Under the pieces are notes generated by a model. The model searched no databases, was not told the origin of the DNA, and worked only from the letters and a program-made list of their open reading frames with translations. This document shows, piece after piece, positions 7,802 to 16,419 of a stretch of 64,000 bases of DNA (positions within the stretch are counted from its first letter, which is position 1; the number at the start of each line of letters is the position of its first letter). The position numbers and the translations under genes were made by a program. Source of the stretch: Pseudomonas sp. FP2196 (GTDB lineage Bacteria > Pseudomonadota > Gammaproteobacteria > Pseudomonadales > Pseudomonadaceae); contig NZ_CP117445.1 of NCBI RefSeq assembly GCF_030687715.1, positions 3,585,501-3,649,500 on the forward strand, read 5' to 3'.

Positions 7802-7836
7802 AGCATAGACGCCGGATAATGACAGTGTCATGACAG
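7802..7836 (-). promoter_or_regulatory. Pho box promoter (leftward)
   Basis: On the minus strand two perfect CTGTCAT repeats, four bases apart (7830-7836 and 7819-7825), are followed after 11 bases by a -10 box TATGCT (7807-7802). This matches the arrangement of PhoB-activated promoters, in which the box replaces the -35. The direction is away from the Ppx/GppA-like gene. Confidence 0.75.
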
Positions 7837-7944
7837 TCGCATGCTCATTGAATCGCCCCTGCCCCGTCATCAGGATGTCATCAAGTCAGCGGCAAAATCC
7901 TTGCAAACCGTCTTGAGCCTTCGACGGATGCGTTAAGGATTGCC

Positions 7945-8880
7945 ATGAAAGAAGACGACTCGCTGTTTGCCGCCATCGACCTGGGTTCGAATGCGTTTCG
8001 CCTGATGATCGGCCAATCGATACGCAACAGAAAAGGCTTGATGATTCAGGAAGTCAAAACCTTGCGCGAACCGGTGCGCCTGGCCGAGGGTTTCGACGGT
8101 GGCGCGCTGGATGCGCTGGCCCTGGATCGTGGCTGGCAAGCGTTGGCCCGCTTCGGCAAGAAATTACGCGGTTTCGAGCCGGGACGAGTGCGAGCAGTAG
8201 CCACCAGCGCAGTGCGTGAGGCGGACAATGCACAGTTGTTTCTGGCCAGCGCAGAGCGGCATTTGGGGTTCAGCATCGATGTCATTTCCGGGCATGAAGA
8301 AGCGCGACTGGTGTATGCAGGTGTGGCTCACACCTTGCCCGGCGTCGAGGACATGCGCCTGGTGGTCGATATCGGCGGCGGCTCCACCGAGCTGATTCTC
8401 GGCCAAGGCTCGCAACCGTTGCTGACCGAAAGCATTGCCATTGGCAGCGGCACTTTGAGTACGCGGTTCTTTCGCCACGGCGCTGTTTCCGCCGGCGCCC
8501 TGCAAGAAGCCGAACGCTTCGCCATCCTGCAATTCGAAAAAGTCGCTCGGCGCTATCGTGCTCAGGGCTGGCAGCAGACCATTGGCTCTTCCGGCACTGC
8601 GCGCATGCTGGCCAAGGTGCTCAAGGCCAATCGCCTGAACGACTTCGGCCAGGACGGCATTACCTACGCCGGACTCTTGCGCCTGTCGCTGCTCCTGCTG
8701 AAAGTGACCAACGTCCAGCAACTCAAACTTGCCGGTCTGCAACCGCACCGCCAGAGCGTCCTGCCCGGCGGGCTGGTGCTGATGCTGGCGGCGTTCAAGG
8801 TCTTCGGCATTGCGCAGATGGTGCCGTCCGAGCCAGGTCTGCGCCTCGGTGTCTTGCACGGTTTGATGAGCAAACACTGA
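7945..8880 (+). CDS. short Ppx/GppA-family phosphatase
   Basis: Member of the exopolyphosphatase / pppGpp phosphohydrolase family, 311 residues. It has the ASKHA ATPase-fold signatures: AAIDLGSNAFRLMIGQ near residue 10 and VVDIGGGSTELILG near residue 145. Standard Pseudomonas Ppx is about 500 residues; this form has only the two-lobed catalytic core and lacks the C-terminal HD-like part. An AAGGA ribosome site precedes ATG 7945. It could act on polyphosphate, short polyphosphate or pppGpp. A divergent Pho box lies about 110 bases upstream. Confidence 0.85.
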   Translation: MKEDDSLFAAIDLGSNAFRLMIGQSIRNRKGLMIQEVKTLREPVRLAEGFDGGALDALALDRGWQALARFGKKLRGFEPGRVRAVATSAVREADNAQLFLASAERHLGFSIDVISGHEEARLVYAGVAHTLPGVEDMRLVVDIGGGSTELILGQGSQPLLTESIAIGSGTLSTRFFRHGAVSAGALQEAERFAILQFEKVARRYRAQGWQQTIGSSGTARMLAKVLKANRLNDFGQDGITYAGLLRLSLLLLKVTNVQQLKLAGLQPHRQSVLPGGLVLMLAAFKVFGIAQMVPSEPGLRLGVLHGLMSKH

Positions 8881-9097
8881 TCCTGTCCCACATGCACCGC
8901 CCGCCCCATGGCTTTTATTCGCCAACACCGCCGATCCCCGTCCTGACCCCCTCGTCAAATTCAGTTCTATAGTTAGATCAAAATCGCTGGCCTTTTCCGC
9001 CCGTCGGGTGGTTGCGGCAGCCCCCTTCACAGCCTATGTTGCTTGCGAGCTTTTCCCCGCGAACGGAACGCGATCCATCACCAACAAGAGGTGAAGA

Positions 9098-10474
9098 ATG
9101 TCAAAGGAATCCCGCCCTGCCGTACTTGGGCTGATAGGAAATACCCCCCTGGTGCAAGTCACCCGCTTCGATACCGGCCCGTGCACACTCTTTCTCAAAC
9201 TCGAATCACAAAACCCCGGCGGCTCGATCAAGGACAGAATCGGTCTGGCGATGATCGACGCCGCCGAACGTGACGGTCGTCTCACCCCCGGTGGCACCAT
9301 CGTCGAGGCCACTGCCGGCAATACTGGCCTGGGCCTGGCACTGGTCGGGCGCGCCAAAGGTTATCGCGTGGTGCTGGTGGTCCCGGACAAAATGTCTACG
9401 GAAAAAGTCCTGCACTTGAAAGCCATGGGCGCCGAGGTGCACATCACCCGCTCCGATGTCGGCAAGGGTCATCCCGAGTATTACCAGGACGTCGCCGCGA
9501 GGTTGGCGAAAGACATTCCCGGCGCTTTCTTCGCCGACCAGTTCAACAACCCGGCCAACCCACTGGCCCATGAATGCAGCACCGCGCCGGAAATCTGGGC
9601 GCAAACCGAACATGATCTGGATGCAATTGTGGTCGGCGTCGGCTCGGCCGGCACCCTGACCGGGCTGACCCGTTTTTTCAAACGTGTGCAACCGGATCTG
9701 GAAATGGTTCTGGCCGATCCGGTCGGCTCGGTGATGGCGCAATACAGCCGCGACGGCTCGCTGCCAACCCCCGGTTCATGGGCGGTCGAAGGCATTGGCG
9801 AGGACTTTATTCCGTCGATCACCGACCTCTCCAGTGTGCGTCACGCTTACTCGATCAGTGACGAAGAAAGCTTCGATCACGCACGTCAATTGCTTAAAGC
9901 CGAAGGCATTCTTGGCGGCTCATCCACCGGCACCCTGCTCGCCGCAGCATTGCGTTATTGCCGCGAACAGACCGAGCCGAAGCGCGTCGTGAGTTTTGTC
10001 TGCGACACCGGCACCCGCTACTTGTCGAAGGTCTACAACGACCAATGGATGACCGATCAGGGCCTGTTACAGCGCAAGGGTTATGGCGATCTGCGGGACT
10101 TGATCGCCCGACGTTTCGAGGACGGCCGCGTCATCAGTGTCGGCCCCGACGACACGTTGCTCACCGCGTTCCAGCGCATGCGCCTGGCGGACGTTTCGCA
10201 ACTGCCGGTGCTGGTTGAAGGCAAACAACTGGTCGGCGTGATCGACGAATCAGACATTCTGCTGGCCGTTCACGAAGACGCCGCACGCTTCAGCCAGTCA
10301 GTCTCCAGCGTGATGACTGACAAACTGCAAACCCTTGCGCCCGGCGCCCCCCTTGCTGAGCTGGAATCGGTGCTCAGCCGCGGCCTCGTCGCCATCATTG
10401 CCGACGCTTCAGGCTTCCATGGCCTGATCACTCGCACCGACATGCTCAACCAATTACGGAGATCCCTCGCATGA
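9098..10474 (+). CDS. cystathionine beta-synthase with C-terminal CBS domains
   Basis: PLP enzyme that joins serine (or O-acetylserine) and homocysteine to cystathionine, the first step of reverse transsulfuration. The 458-residue protein has the PLP lysine K45 in NPGGSIKDR, the PLP phosphate loop near GVGSAGTLTG, and a C-terminal pair of CBS domains from about residue 335 (DDTLLTAFQRMRLADVSQLP). It overlaps the next gene by four bases. A ribosome site (AGAGG) precedes the ATG. The combination of CBS domains and the following gamma-lyase favours this over a plain cysteine synthase. Confidence 0.9.
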   Translation: MSKESRPAVLGLIGNTPLVQVTRFDTGPCTLFLKLESQNPGGSIKDRIGLAMIDAAERDGRLTPGGTIVEATAGNTGLGLALVGRAKGYRVVLVVPDKMSTEKVLHLKAMGAEVHITRSDVGKGHPEYYQDVAARLAKDIPGAFFADQFNNPANPLAHECSTAPEIWAQTEHDLDAIVVGVGSAGTLTGLTRFFKRVQPDLEMVLADPVGSVMAQYSRDGSLPTPGSWAVEGIGEDFIPSITDLSSVRHAYSISDEESFDHARQLLKAEGILGGSSTGTLLAAALRYCREQTEPKRVVSFVCDTGTRYLSKVYNDQWMTDQGLLQRKGYGDLRDLIARRFEDGRVISVGPDDTLLTAFQRMRLADVSQLPVLVEGKQLVGVIDESDILLAVHEDAARFSQSVSSVMTDKLQTLAPGAPLAELESVLSRGLVAIIADASGFHGLITRTDMLNQLRRSLA

Positions 10475-11643
10475 GTCAGCACGACAAAAACGCCCAAGGC
10501 TTCGCGACCCGGGTGATCCATGCCGGGCAGGAGCCTGACCCGACCACCGGGGCGCTGATGCCGCCAATCTACGCCAACTCCACCTACCTGCAAGACAGCC
10601 CCGGCGTACACAAGGGCTTCGATTACGGGCGCTCGCACAACCCGACGCGTTTTGCCCTTGAGCGCTGCGTGGCGGATCTGGAGGGTGGCACCCGGGCGTT
10701 TGCTTTCGCTTCCGGGCTGGCGACGATTTCCACGGTGCTGGAACTGCTCGATGCCGGTTCACACGTCATTTCCGGCAATGATCTGTACGGCGGCACATTC
10801 CGGTTGTTCGACAAAGTGCGCCAACGCAGCGCCGGGCATCGTTTCAGCTACGTCGATCTGACTGACCTTTCAGCGTTCGAAGCATCGCTGCAGGACGACA
10901 CGCGCATGGTCATGGTCGAGACACCGACCAATCCGCTGCTGAGCCTGTCGGATCTGGCCGCCATCGCGCGCATCTGCCGTGCCCGCGGGATCATCAGCGT
11001 GGCCGACAACACCTTCGCCAGCCCGTACATCCAGCGTCCGTTGGAGTTGGGTTTCGACATCGTGCTGCACTCGACCACCAAGTATCTGAACGGTCACTCC
11101 GACGTGATCGGCGGCATCGCCGTGGTCGGGGAAAATGCCGAACTGGCTGAGCGTCTGGGCTTCTTGCAGAACGCCGTCGGGGCGATTTCCGGGCCGTTCG
11201 ATGCGTTTCTGACGCTGCGCGGAGTGAAAACCCTGGCGCTGCGCATGGAGCGCCATTGCAGCAACGCACTGGATCTGGCGCAGTGGCTCGAGCAGCAGCC
11301 GCAGGTCAAACACGTCTACTACCCGGGGCTGGCGTCGCACCCGCAGCATGAGCTGGCCAAGCGGCAGATGCGCGGTTTCGGCGGGATGATTTCCGTGGAT
11401 CTGAACACTGATCTGGCTGGCGCGCGGCGCTTCCTGGAGAACGTGGAAATCTTCGCGTTGGCCGAAAGCCTGGGTGGCGTCGAGAGCCTGATCGAGCACC
11501 CGGCGATCATGACCCACGCCACCATTCCGCCTGAAACCCGGGCGAAACTGGGCATCGGTGACGGCTTGGTGCGTTTGTCCGTGGGTGTCGAAGACATCGA
11601 AGACCTGCGCGCCGATCTAGCCCACGCACTCAAGCAGATCTAG
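10471..11643 (+). CDS. cystathionine gamma-lyase / Cys-Met metabolism PLP enzyme
   Basis: PLP-dependent enzyme of 390 residues that would split cystathionine to cysteine, 2-oxobutyrate and ammonia, completing reverse transsulfuration with the preceding gene. Family features include the PLP lysine K204 (HSTTKYLNGHSD), YSRSHNPTR-like DYGRSHNPTR, and SLGGVESLIEHPA near the C-terminus. The ATGA overlap indicates translational coupling. Cystathionine gamma-synthase is an alternative assignment from sequence alone, but the operon partner supports the lyase. Confidence 0.88.
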   Translation: MSQHDKNAQGFATRVIHAGQEPDPTTGALMPPIYANSTYLQDSPGVHKGFDYGRSHNPTRFALERCVADLEGGTRAFAFASGLATISTVLELLDAGSHVISGNDLYGGTFRLFDKVRQRSAGHRFSYVDLTDLSAFEASLQDDTRMVMVETPTNPLLSLSDLAAIARICRARGIISVADNTFASPYIQRPLELGFDIVLHSTTKYLNGHSDVIGGIAVVGENAELAERLGFLQNAVGAISGPFDAFLTLRGVKTLALRMERHCSNALDLAQWLEQQPQVKHVYYPGLASHPQHELAKRQMRGFGGMISVDLNTDLAGARRFLENVEIFALAESLGGVESLIEHPAIMTHATIPPETRAKLGIGDGLVRLSVGVEDIEDLRADLAHALKQI

Positions 11644-11658
11644 CGCTGCAAGAACGAC

Positions 11659-11682
11659 AAAGCCCGCACGAAGCGGGCTTTG
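11659..11682 (+). terminator. Rho-independent terminator-like hairpin
   Basis: AAAGCCCGC and GCGGGCTTT form a nine-base-pair stem with a short loop, 15 bases after the gamma-lyase stop. The T tract is short (TTTGGTG). Confidence 0.75.
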
Positions 11683-11689
11683 GTGTTCG

Positions 11690-12211
11690 AGTAGGCGGCC
11701 AGTGCTGGTCTCTGGCTTACAAGGTTTATCAGGCTTCTCACAGTACCGGGCGAAATTGAAAAAGTACGGCCTCGGCTGCTTCACACGGCGTAAGGGCTGG
11801 ATCTCAGCGCGGAGATCTTTCTAACCGTGTACCCTTCGGAACGCGCCCCACGTCCCCTTGCTATCCGATTGCGCATCAGTCTGCGTCTTCACCTACATCT
11901 TTGAGCCTAGCAAACGCACAGAAAACCGGGATGGCGTTTTTAGACTGATTTCCTTCTTGCCCCTGCCTGCAAGGAAGTGAAACGACTATCGCTCCGTATC
12001 GTTGTCATCCCGCAGGATGGGCAGCGGTGTGGCTGATGGCGCTGACCGAATCGGCGCCAATCGCCTCGCCTATTACCGCGTGGGTGTGGGCTCGGATCGA
12101 GTCGCCACGGTACTGATGACGGGCAGTAATTCCGACCAGTTCAACAGCCCTCAATAAACGCTCCCGCGACCCAACGGTCGGCTCCGAAGTGCCGTCCGTT
12201 GGGCGCCGCAC
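11690..12211. other. gene-poor stretch, no confident gene
   Basis: No convincing coding frame is present. A 46-codon plus-strand frame (12017-12157, MGSGVADGADRIGANRLAYY...) is open but lacks a clear ribosome site and a known family. There is a small perfect inverted repeat, GATCTC-AGCGCG-GAGATC (11800-11817), and another, CCAACGG (12171-12177) with CCGTTGG (12196-12202). The stretch may be decayed DNA between the transsulfuration operon and the lipoprotein genes. Confidence 0.5.
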
Positions 12212-12257
12212 TAGCACATTTGTGCTAATCGACCGCTCTGCCGCCCGGCGCTATATT
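12212..12257 (+). promoter_or_regulatory. palindrome and promoter upstream of a small lipoprotein gene
   Basis: TAGCACA-TT-TGTGCTA (12212-12227) is a perfect 7-base inverted repeat. It is followed by a plausible promoter, TCGACC (12229-12234), 17 bases, TATATT (12252-12257). The palindrome lies just upstream of the -35, a position suited to an activator. The regulator is unknown. Confidence 0.45.
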
Positions 12258-12351
12258 CCCCCGCAACCCCCGATGTTCCTCAACACTGCCGCTTGGCGGT
12301 GCACAGGATCGTTGTGCCTGGAAATCAGAACAACACCAAGGAAGAAACACC

Positions 12352-12666
12352 ATGAAACCGCATGCACACCTCTACAAAGTCACCGTCGTCAGTGCGCTGC
12401 TGCTCGGTCTCGTCGGTTGCCAGACCGTCAAGCCCACTGAAGCCAGCATGAAAGAGCGCGCCCAGACCGTCATCGGCAAACCGGTCTCGAAAATCGACAA
12501 CATCCGTAACGACAGCACCCTCACCTACTACACCGCTTATACCCCGGCCGGTGAATACAACTGCCAGTTGCCCAGCGGCGCAATCATCGCTGTGGCGACC
12601 ATGGGCATCATGACGCCACCGCTGTCATGCCTGCCGAAAGGTGCCTCGCCGCTTCCATTTCAATAA
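12352..12666 (+). CDS. small lipoprotein of unknown function
   Basis: A 104-residue exported lipoprotein: a charged N-terminus, a hydrophobic segment and the lipobox LVGC with the lipidated cysteine at residue 23. The mature part contains two further cysteines (YNCQLPSG and LSCLPKG) that could form a disulfide. AAGGAAG lies before the ATG. I do not recognise a named family. It is followed by another small lipoprotein in the same direction. Confidence 0.75.
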   Translation: MKPHAHLYKVTVVSALLLGLVGCQTVKPTEASMKERAQTVIGKPVSKIDNIRNDSTLTYYTAYTPAGEYNCQLPSGAIIAVATMGIMTPPLSCLPKGASPLPFQ

Positions 12667-12699
12667 TGCCTCTTCCTCGGTAAAGGACTACGTTCCGTC

Positions 12700-13008
12700 A
12701 TGAAAACCCTGATCGCAACTCTCACCCTCGCCTCCCTGTTTTTGACCGGCTGCGCTACACCAAAACAATGGGAAGCCACTGGCGGCAGCAAGGACAATGG
12801 TGTCGTCCAGGTCTCCTACGAGCTGGGCCAGTTCGAAAGCGGCCAGACCAGCGCCGAACAAGGCCTGACCGTCGCTGCACAGCGCTGCAAGACCTGGGGC
12901 TACAAAAACGCCGAGGTCACCGGTTCGGAGAAAAACATCTGCCGCACCATGGGTCAGTACAACTGCCTGCAAACCACCATCACTCAGGATTACCTCTGCA
13001 AGCGTTGA
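12700..13008 (+). CDS. YecR-like small lipoprotein
   Basis: A 102-residue lipoprotein with lipobox LTGC (C18), then ATPKQWEATGGSKDNGVVQVSYE, which matches the YecR-like family as I know it. Four cysteines follow in the C-terminal half (RCKTWGY, ICRTMGQYNC, LCKR), probably two disulfides. The signal and mature parts are compact. The function of the family is not established; E. coli YecR is coexpressed with flagellar genes. It ends two bases from the stop of the convergent histidine kinase. Confidence 0.75.
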   Translation: MKTLIATLTLASLFLTGCATPKQWEATGGSKDNGVVQVSYELGQFESGQTSAEQGLTVAAQRCKTWGYKNAEVTGSEKNICRTMGQYNCLQTTITQDYLCKR

Positions 13009-13009
13009 C

Positions 13010-14635
13010 TCAAACCTGCTCGACCGGTGCGGTTTGCCGGTCGCGCAGGGTACGCAAGGTCGCGCGCAACTCGACCGGGCGTACCGGTTTGGACAGGATG
13101 GCAATTTGGCGGTCGTGCAAGGCCGCCTGTATTTTTTCGATGTCATGCCCGGTGATGATCATCGCCGGCACTGCCCAGCCGCGTTGGCGACGCACCTCGT
13201 CAATACACTCGATACCCGTGGCATGGGTGCCAAGATCATAATCGGCAACAATGATGTCGCAGTCGGTGGTCAAGTCCTGCCCCGTCAGCTCGGCCTGCAC
13301 CACGCAGCCCCAGCGCTCCAACAACGCCGATGTTGCCATCAATACGTTGCGATCATCCTCCACCAGACACACCTTCAGCCCGGTCAACAGGCCGACCTGG
13401 CGCGCTTCATCGCGATTGACCGATAGCTGCGGCGGCGCAGTCGTGGGCAGCCCCGACATGATGACAGCCGTACCCCGACCGATTCGCGAGCGCAACGCGA
13501 CATCAAGATCAATCAACTGCCCCAGGCGCTTGACGATCGACAGGCCCAGCCCCACACCTTCGACATCTTTGTCACGCACTTGGCGAACCCGGTAGAACTC
13601 CTCGAATACCTTTGGCAAATGCTCTTCGGCAATGCCGCTGCCCTGATCGTAAATCACGATAGCCAGCCCTGCTCCGCGCGTGCGCACACCGATCAGCACC
13701 GGCCGCTGCGCACCATATTTGAAACAGTTGGAAAGCACGTTCTGCACCATGGTCGCGAGCAGCGACGGATCGGTTCGAACCCAGTAATGACAGGGTCGCA
13801 AGCGCAGTTCCACGCCAGCCCAACGCGCGGCTTCGGCATTCTCGCGGATCAGATCGGCAAGCCATTCGCCCAGATTCAGGGTTTGCAGTTTTGGCAGAAT
13901 CCGCCCGTTATCGAGGGTGTACAGGTCGAGAATCGAGCGGAACAACTGCGACACATTCAGCAGCGAACGGTCGATGTTGTCGACCAGCCGCCGCTCCTCA
14001 TCCCCCAGCCTCGACTCACGCAGGCACGCGGTAAACAGGCCGATGGAGTGAATCGGCTGACGCAAATCATGGCTGGCCTGGGCGAGAAACCGCGACTTCT
14101 CCAGATTGGCCGCGACCGCTTCCTCGGAGGCCTTGCGCGTGCGTTCCAGCAGCAGGTGCGCGTAGAACGGGATCACCGTGCTGGTGAGCATCAGCATCAA
14201 CACCATGAACGGTTGCGCCTGCCACACCGGCGTCAGGCGATAAACGCAGAGCAGCGCCAGCAACGCCAACACCGTGGCAATCGCCAGATAGCGCGAGCCG
14301 TATCGCATGCCGTTGCCGAGGTTGACCCAGATGATCACCGCATAAAGCGGCAACGCCGCTTCGCCGCCAACCACCAGCCCGAAACAGGTGCCGGTGTAAT
14401 CGTGAACCATGGCGAAAATCCGTCGTGCCGGGTAATGCCCCGGCCAGCGCACAATCGTCTGACGCAGCACAATCGAAGCCAGCAAAAACAGACAGATATA
14501 CGTGACCACAGGCAGGTAAGTATCGAAGCGTTGGCCCGGCAAAAAACCCAGTACACCGATATAAACCACGGCAATGCCAGCGATGAAAATGCGCAGGTTG
14601 GCCTGGTCGAGTTCGGTGTTTTTCTCGAACTTCAT
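13010..14635 (-). CDS. hybrid sensor histidine kinase with C-terminal receiver
   Basis: Membrane kinase of 541 residues. Roughly six hydrophobic segments fill residues 12-165; a HisKA domain with phospho-acceptor His near residue 188 (ASHDLRQPIHSIG) and a HATPase domain (GSGIAEEHL, GVGLGLSIVKRL) follow. A receiver domain ends the protein, with acidic pocket VEDDRNV, phospho-accepting Asp near 466 in IVADYDLG, and Lys in LSKPVRP. There is no periplasmic sensor domain, so the signal is probably membrane-related or cytoplasmic. A LuxR-type response regulator is divergent from it and is the likely partner. Confidence 0.9.
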   Translation of the reverse strand: MKFEKNTELDQANLRIFIAGIAVVYIGVLGFLPGQRFDTYLPVVTYICLFLLASIVLRQTIVRWPGHYPARRIFAMVHDYTGTCFGLVVGGEAALPLYAVIIWVNLGNGMRYGSRYLAIATVLALLALLCVYRLTPVWQAQPFMVLMLMLTSTVIPFYAHLLLERTRKASEEAVAANLEKSRFLAQASHDLRQPIHSIGLFTACLRESRLGDEERRLVDNIDRSLLNVSQLFRSILDLYTLDNGRILPKLQTLNLGEWLADLIRENAEAARWAGVELRLRPCHYWVRTDPSLLATMVQNVLSNCFKYGAQRPVLIGVRTRGAGLAIVIYDQGSGIAEEHLPKVFEEFYRVRQVRDKDVEGVGLGLSIVKRLGQLIDLDVALRSRIGRGTAVIMSGLPTTAPPQLSVNRDEARQVGLLTGLKVCLVEDDRNVLMATSALLERWGCVVQAELTGQDLTTDCDIIVADYDLGTHATGIECIDEVRRQRGWAVPAMIITGHDIEKIQAALHDRQIAILSKPVRPVELRATLRTLRDRQTAPVEQV

Positions 14636-14748
14636 CGTTAACGTCCTTGTGCCGCAATCGTCATATTCGGAATGAGCCTACAGGCAATCCAAGCGCCCAA
14701 TGCTAAGGTGTTTGCCAAGAACAAGCCTGACCCAGGGAGGGTCACGCC

Positions 14749-15357
14749 ATGACATGCCGAATTATCATAGCCGACGATCACCCGATGTTTCGCGAGGCCA
14801 TGCTGCGCACTGTCCGGCGCCTGCTGCCCGACGCGAGTATCGAAGAGGCTGGCGACCTGGCCAGCGTAATGGCGCTGCTGCCCTGCGGCGACGAGCCGGA
14901 CACGCTGATTCTGGATCTGCGCTTTCCCGGACTCACCTGCGTCAGCCAGCTCGCTGAACTGCGCCGACGCCTGCCGCGTACCACCCTGATCGTGGTGTCG
15001 ATGGTCGATGATGAAACGTTGATCGGTGAAGTCATGACCGCCGGCATCGACGGCTTCATCGGCAAAAACATTGCCCCGGGCGAGATCGGCCAGGCGATCC
15101 TGGCGATCCGTGAAGGTGAAGTGTTGGTGAAATTCGCCCCGTCAGGCCTGTTGCCGCTGGAGACCGGCACCGCCCTCACGCCCCGTCAGCAGGACGTGTT
15201 GCGGTTGATCGCTCAGGGCAAGACCAACAAGGAAATTGCCCGGGCGCTGGATATCTCGCCGTTTACAGTGAGGATTCATGTGTCTTCGTTGTTGCGCACG
15301 CTGAACGTGCCATCACGGGCGGCTGCGGCGGTGCGTTATTCCGGGACGTTTGAATGA
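14749..15357 (+). CDS. LuxR/NarL-type response regulator
   Basis: Two-component regulator of 202 residues. The receiver has the acidic pair ADDHP and the phospho-acceptor D56 in LILDLRFPG; the C-terminal LuxR helix-turn-helix is [22 protein letters not shown]. The ATG has a GGGAGGG upstream. It is divergent from the hybrid kinase with about 110 bases between the two starts, which points to a shared control region and a phosphorelay between them. Confidence 0.9.
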   Translation: MTCRIIIADDHPMFREAMLRTVRRLLPDASIEEAGDLASVMALLPCGDEPDTLILDLRFPGLTCVSQLAELRRRLPRTTLIVVSMVDDETLIGEVMTAGIDGFIGKNIAPGEIGQAILAIREGEVLVKFAPSGLLPLETGTALTPRQQDVLRLIAQGKTNKEIARALDISPFTVRIHVSSLLRTLNVPSRAAAAVRYSGTFE

Positions 15358-15492
15358 CCTTTTATCGATTACCGACGTTTGACGTGGAGTTCGCCATCAC
15401 GACCTGACAGAAAGTCTCGGCCATAACCGTGGCTTCGAGCGCGCGTAACGGCTGCACCGGACTACCGCTGGAGCAGATGCGCCAGCGCTACT

Positions 15493-16326
15493 TCAGAACT
15501 TTTCCGGCACACGTTTGAAGGGGTGATCCAGCTCCTGATAGTCACCGGGTTTCTGGCGTTTGGGCAGAATCACCGGCTCACGCTCGACTTCCTTGTACGG
15601 GATGCGGCTAAGCAGATCGGTGATGATGTTCAAGCGCGCCCGGCGTTTGTCGTTCGAATCAGCCACTCGCCACGGGGCATGCTCGGAATCCGTTGCCGCA
15701 AACATGGCATCCCGGGCCCGTGAATAGTCATACCAGCGACTGTAGGACTTGAGGTCCATGGGCGTCAGTTTCCAGATCTTGCGCCCATCCTGTATCCGCG
15801 CTTGAAGGCGTCGGGTCTGTTCTTGCTCGCTGACCTCCAGCCAGTACTTGAGCAGGATCACGCCGGAATCGACGATGGCTCGCTCCACCGCCGGCACCAC
15901 CTTGAGGAAACCGTCCACCTGCTCTTCACTGCAAAAGCCCATTACACGTTCGACGCCGGCACGGTTGTACCAACTGCGATCAAAAATCACCACCTCGCCG
16001 GCGGCCGGCAAGTGCGGCAGGTAGCGTTGGATATACATCTGACTTTTTTCGCGATCAGTCGGTGCCGGCAGCGCTACGACACGAAAGACCCGCGGACTGA
16101 CACGATCTGTCAGCGCCTTGATCGTCCCGCCCTTGCCGGCACCGTCGCGCCCCTCGAAAACAATGCAGATCTTGATGCCCTTGGCCTTGACCCATTCCTG
16201 AAGCTTGACCACCTCGATATGCAGGCGGCGCAACTGCTCGAGATAATCCTTGTTTTTCAGCTTTGCCGGTTCAAGGGCGCGGTGTTTGGCGGATTTTTTC
16301 TTGTCCTTGTCTTTTATTTTTGCCAT
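15493..16326 (-). CDS. ppk2: polyphosphate kinase 2 (PPK2 family, class I-like)
   Basis: Transfers phosphate between polyphosphate and nucleotides in the cytosol. The 277-residue single-domain protein has Walker A EGRDGAGKGG (58-67), Walker B VVIFDRSWYNRAG (112-124) and the lid-type region with RRLQARIQDGRKIWKLTPMD. A Lys-rich N-terminus precedes the domain. I start at ATG 16326, where family similarity begins. Single-domain class I enzymes usually favour NDP phosphorylation; that is inferred. It is the second polyphosphate-related gene in the window, after the Ppx/GppA-like one. Confidence 0.92.
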   Translation of the reverse strand: MAKIKDKDKKKSAKHRALEPAKLKNKDYLEQLRRLHIEVVKLQEWVKAKGIKICIVFEGRDGAGKGGTIKALTDRVSPRVFRVVALPAPTDREKSQMYIQRYLPHLPAAGEVVIFDRSWYNRAGVERVMGFCSEEQVDGFLKVVPAVERAIVDSGVILLKYWLEVSEQEQTRRLQARIQDGRKIWKLTPMDLKSYSRWYDYSRARDAMFAATDSEHAPWRVADSNDKRRARLNIITDLLSRIPYKEVEREPVILPKRQKPGDYQELDHPFKRVPEKF

Positions 16327-16419
16327 GACCCAAGATCTCATTTAATCGTCGGTAGCTGAACAGCGTAGATGTAGACCCTGTCTTAGGCCAATGACCCCGC
16401 TGTTCGCGCGCTCTACGAC

